A program made the position numbers and the translations under genes. Below are positions 4,668-7,271 of a stretch of 7,271 bases of DNA, one piece after another (within the stretch, counting starts at the first letter, position 1; each line of letters opens with the position of its first letter). Source of the stretch: Parcubacteria group bacterium SW_4_49_11 (lineage in GTDB: Bacteria > Patescibacteriota > Minisyncoccia > SW-4-49-11). The notes under the pieces were generated by a model. The model searched no databases and was not told the origin of the DNA. It saw only the letters and a list, made by a program, of their open reading frames with translations. The stretch covers positions 1 to 7,271 of the forward strand of contig PXOY01000049.1 of NCBI GenBank assembly GCA_003021915.1. Reading direction: 5' to 3'.

Positions 4668-7154
4668 TTACTCTTCTGCCTCTTCGTCCTCGGTCTCATC
4701 GGTCAGGGTTATGGAAGCCACGGTATCGTCGCTCCCTAACTTCATCAAGCGTACCCCTTGGGTATTCCGCCCGAGCTCAGGGACATCCGAGAACAGATCA
4801 ACCTTGATAACATTGCCGTTTTGAGACATGGCGAGGAGCTTGCTCTCTCCCTCCTCGGCGATGCGAACGCTTTGTACACCGCCTGTTTTTTCCGTAACTT
4901 TCGACATTTTTATGCCACTGCCTCCGCGCTTTTGACGACGATATTCGGTAAAGGCGGTTCGCTTGCCGTGCCCCTTCTCGGTCATGAGGACGAGCCAGCC
5001 TTCTTTGTCTGAGGGCAACATTTCCATCCCCAACACTTCGTCTTCTCCGGACAACTCGATCGCCTTTACCCCGGCGGCGGTGCGCCCCATGGAACGCGCG
5101 TCCGCCTCGGAGAACCGAATAGCTTGAGCCTCGCGGGTGTACACGAGCATATCTTCGTTTTCTTGCACACAACCGACCGCCTGGAGTTGATCTCCTTCCT
5201 TCAAATTCAGGGCGATGATGCCACCTTGCCGAATATTGTCAAACGCAGAAAGCGGGGTTTTCTTGATGAGCCCTTGCTTCGTCAGGGTCGTAATATATTT
5301 GCACTCTTCTTGATCGGGCGTAATCACACAGGTTACCTGTTCGCTGCTTGAGAGGTTGAGGAAATTCACGATGGAATGCCCTTTAAAGCCGCGTGACCCC
5401 TGCGGAATTTCATAAGCCCGCAGTTCCAACACGCGTCCGGTATTGGTAAAGAAGAGCATCCGACTGTGGGCGGTGGTATTCAGAAACGTGGAGACAAAAT
5501 CCGCCTCGCGCGTTTTAATGCCGGACATACCCACGCCGCCCCGATGCTGGGAACGATACGTGCCGGGACTCATACGTTTGATATAGCCCTGATGCGTGAG
5601 AATAACAATGGTTTCTTCATCGGGAATAAAGTCCGTCTCGTCAAACTCTTTGGCTGGTTCTCCGTGCACGTAGGTACGACGCTCATCTCCGTAGGTATCT
5701 CGGACATACACCAAATCCTGTTTAATAACCTCGAGGATTTTCGCATCGTCAGCCAAAATCTGTTCCAGGTCTTCAATAAACGCTTGCAACTCCCTGAGTT
5801 CATTCAAAATCCGTTCACGCTCGAGCCCTGCGAGGGTCTGAAGGCGCATGTCAAGAATGGCCCGCGTCTGCGCTTCCGAAAATGCAAACTCTTCGATGAG
5901 ATTATGAAACGCCTCCTCTTTGGTTCGCGACCCTCGGATGATCTCGATAACCCGATCGATGAAGTCGAGCGCTTTATTCAGTCCCTCGAGAATGTGTTCC
6001 CGTTCGCGCGCCTTCTTCAGCTCGTGCTGAATTTTACGGGTGATGACTTGCTTCCGATGGTCCAGATAGTACGTGAGGACCTGTTTGAGCCCCAGCGTGC
6101 GCGGCTCGATTCCCTCACACAGAGCGAGCGTGTTGACGTGAAATGTTTTTTGGAGTTCAGTGGTTTTGTAGAGTCGGTTCAGCACTTTTTGCGGATACGC
6201 CTCGGACTTCAGCTCAATTACCAGCCGGATTCCCTCTTTGTCGGACTCGTCTCGAATATCCCGAATGCCTTCAATCTTTTTGTCCTTCACCAAATTAGCA
6301 AGTTTTTGTACTAAATTCGCCTTGTTCACCTGATAGGTCATCTCGGTAACCACAATATTGTACGCGTTCTTGGTGCGCTCCACGATTTCGGTTTGCGCGC
6401 GGGTCACAATCGGACCTCGCCCGGAGGCGTAGACATGTTCGGTGTTGGTGTCTCTAAACCCCTCTCCGCCGGTGGGAAAGTCCGGTCCTTTGACATAGGA
6501 GAGTAAATCTTCGGTGGACGCGTCCGGCGTATCGATTAAGTGAATGGTTGCGTCAACTACCTCTCGGAGGTTGTGGGGCGGAATGTTGGTCGCCATCCCT
6601 ACGGCGATACCGCTAATCCCATTCACCAACAGATTGGGAATGCGCGCGGGTAACACGGTGGGTTCTTTCTGCGTACCATCGTAATTATCCTGAAAGTCCA
6701 CTGTATCTTTTTCGATGTCCACCAACATTTCCTGTGTAATGGGCATCATTTTGGCCTCGGTGTAACGCATGGCTGCGGCCGAATCACCGTCCATGGAACC
6801 GAAGTTACCCTGTCCGTTGACCAATCGGTACCGCATCGAAAAGTTCTGCGCCATGCGCACCAGCGCGTCGTACACAGCCACATCTCCGTGCGGGTGGTAT
6901 TTTCCGAGTACTTCACCCACAATCGTCGCCGACTTCCGGAACTTAGCATCGGGACGCAAATTCAGTCCGTGCATGGAATAGAGAATACGGCGATGCACCG
7001 GCTTCAATCCGTCCCGAACGTCCGGAAGCGCGCGATCCACGATGACGCTCATGGAATAGTCCAGATAGGCCTTTTCCATCTCTTGGAGCAGATTGGTTAC
7101 TTCAATCCGTCCCGCTCCGGGATCTTGAATGTCTTGGTGTTTCTCGTTACTCAT
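4668..7154 (-). CDS. gyrA: DNA gyrase subunit A
   Basis: An 828-residue type IIA topoisomerase subunit that, with GyrB, introduces negative supercoils using ATP. The N-terminal breakage-reunion domain (about 20-505) holds the DNA-linking Tyr131, preceded by Arg130 in the AAAMRYTE motif. The HPHGD...YDALVRMAQ helix (88-103) carries the quinolone-determining region. The isoleucine that intercalates DNA lies in [18 protein letters not shown] (178-195). A coiled-coil gate follows (about 365-470). The C-terminal beta-pinwheel (about 510-815) begins with a degenerate GyrA box QHRGGVG (536-542), and a second box-like QKRGGSG is at 741-747. The protein ends in an acidic tail ([11 protein letters not shown]). 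Length is near that of other short GyrA proteins. At the Ser83 position of E. coli there is Val92, while Asp96 equals Asp87. The start at 7154 lies one base after the upstream stop, so gyrA is probably cotranscribed with that gene. GGAAG is 13 bases upstream, a weak ribosome site. ParC is less likely because of the GyrA box and full pinwheel. Confidence 0.97.
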   Translation of the reverse strand: MSNEKHQDIQDPGAGRIEVTNLLQEMEKAYLDYSMSVIVDRALPDVRDGLKPVHRRILYSMHGLNLRPDAKFRKSATIVGEVLGKYHPHGDVAVYDALVRMAQNFSMRYRLVNGQGNFGSMDGDSAAAMRYTEAKMMPITQEMLVDIEKDTVDFQDNYDGTQKEPTVLPARIPNLLVNGISGIAVGMATNIPPHNLREVVDATIHLIDTPDASTEDLLSYVKGPDFPTGGEGFRDTNTEHVYASGRGPIVTRAQTEIVERTKNAYNIVVTEMTYQVNKANLVQKLANLVKDKKIEGIRDIRDESDKEGIRLVIELKSEAYPQKVLNRLYKTTELQKTFHVNTLALCEGIEPRTLGLKQVLTYYLDHRKQVITRKIQHELKKAREREHILEGLNKALDFIDRVIEIIRGSRTKEEAFHNLIEEFAFSEAQTRAILDMRLQTLAGLERERILNELRELQAFIEDLEQILADDAKILEVIKQDLVYVRDTYGDERRTYVHGEPAKEFDETDFIPDEETIVILTHQGYIKRMSPGTYRSQHRGGVGMSGIKTREADFVSTFLNTTAHSRMLFFTNTGRVLELRAYEIPQGSRGFKGHSIVNFLNLSSSEQVTCVITPDQEECKYITTLTKQGLIKKTPLSAFDNIRQGGIIALNLKEGDQLQAVGCVQENEDMLVYTREAQAIRFSEADARSMGRTAAGVKAIELSGEDEVLGMEMLPSDKEGWLVLMTEKGHGKRTAFTEYRRQKRGGSGIKMSKVTEKTGGVQSVRIAEEGESKLLAMSQNGNVIKVDLFSDVPELGRNTQGVRLMKLGSDDTVASITLTDETEDEEAEE

Positions 7155-7155
7155 A

Positions 7156-7271
7156 TCAACGTGTTACTTCCAGAAGATACGTCTCGGTGGTTCCGGACGG
7201 TAAGTCTTTCGGTTTCAGGGTTATGCCGTCCTGCTGTGCAGTATTCGTGACCGCGTATTCTTCCGCAAACG
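7156..7271 (-). CDS. Unidentified protein, C-terminal fragment (cut by right edge)
   Basis: The minus strand is open from the right edge to TGA at 7156-7158, giving 37 residues that end in [11 protein letters not shown]. The frame contains [13 protein letters not shown] and [11 protein letters not shown], which read like real coding sequence, with beta-strand-like alternation of the sort seen in secreted or Ig-like domains, but nothing diagnostic. The stop is one base upstream of the gyrA ATG (TGATATG), so the two genes are almost certainly in one transcription unit with possible translational coupling. The family and function cannot be told from this fragment. Confidence 0.6.
   Translation of the reverse strand, partial: FAEEYAVTNTAQQDGITLKPKDLPSGTTETYLLEVTR

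Noticed and set aside
5466..6314. Long plus-strand open frame of 282 codons
   Set aside because: It lies entirely antisense to gyrA, whose domains and motifs are continuous there. It shows no recognisable domain or promoter.

Overview
The window looks like a chromosomal segment of a member of the Candidate Phyla Radiation (Patescibacteria), most likely Parcubacteria-like. The reason is the combination of a compact gyrA, a membrane-anchored (non-lipoprotein) solute-binding protein, and a tandem run of small two-helix VirB2/TrbC-like pilin proteins, an arrangement typical of that group. The phylum assignment is inference. TGA acts as a stop codon here: pilin copies 1 and 5 end with matching residues (ALVS and AFVS), one before TAA and the other before TGA. 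This argues against the TGA=Gly code of Gracilibacteria and Absconditabacteria.

Layout, reading the minus strand from right to left. A gene cut by the right edge (7156-7271) ends one base before gyrA (4668-7154). After a 70-base gap with a very good sigma70-type promoter comes an operon: a class I SAM-dependent methyltransferase (4058-4597), then a family 1 extracellular solute-binding protein with an N-terminal membrane anchor (2754-4061, 4-base ATGA overlap), then five tandem signal-peptide-bearing pilin-like genes: copy 5 (2318-2749), copy 4 (1907-2299), copy 3 (1354-1824), copy 2 (879-1268) and copy 1 (272-853). Copies 5 and 4 are tightly packed behind the solute-binding protein. Copy 3 has an 82-base leader with its own candidate promoter and two DnaA-box-like direct repeats. 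A bidirectional hairpin terminator (245-273) closes the run. The 3' end of an unidentified plus-strand gene (1-231) converges on it.

Functional picture: the pilin cores share one two-helix architecture with a nearly ungapped loop. They split into two subtypes, copies 1 and 5 versus copies 2, 3 and 4. Four of five predicted mature proteins would begin with Gln. Copy 1 carries a long Gly/Asp/Glu-rich linker before the core. No VirB4 ATPase, VirB6, prepilin peptidase or ABC permease is present, so the assembly machinery and transporter partners, if any, lie elsewhere. Co-transcription of a tethered binding protein with a pilin array suggests a cell-surface uptake or attachment apparatus, but that is inference. 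GyrA is intact and catalytically complete, with Val at the classical quinolone-contact Ser position and a degenerate GyrA box. There is no gene-free stretch longer than about 90 bases.
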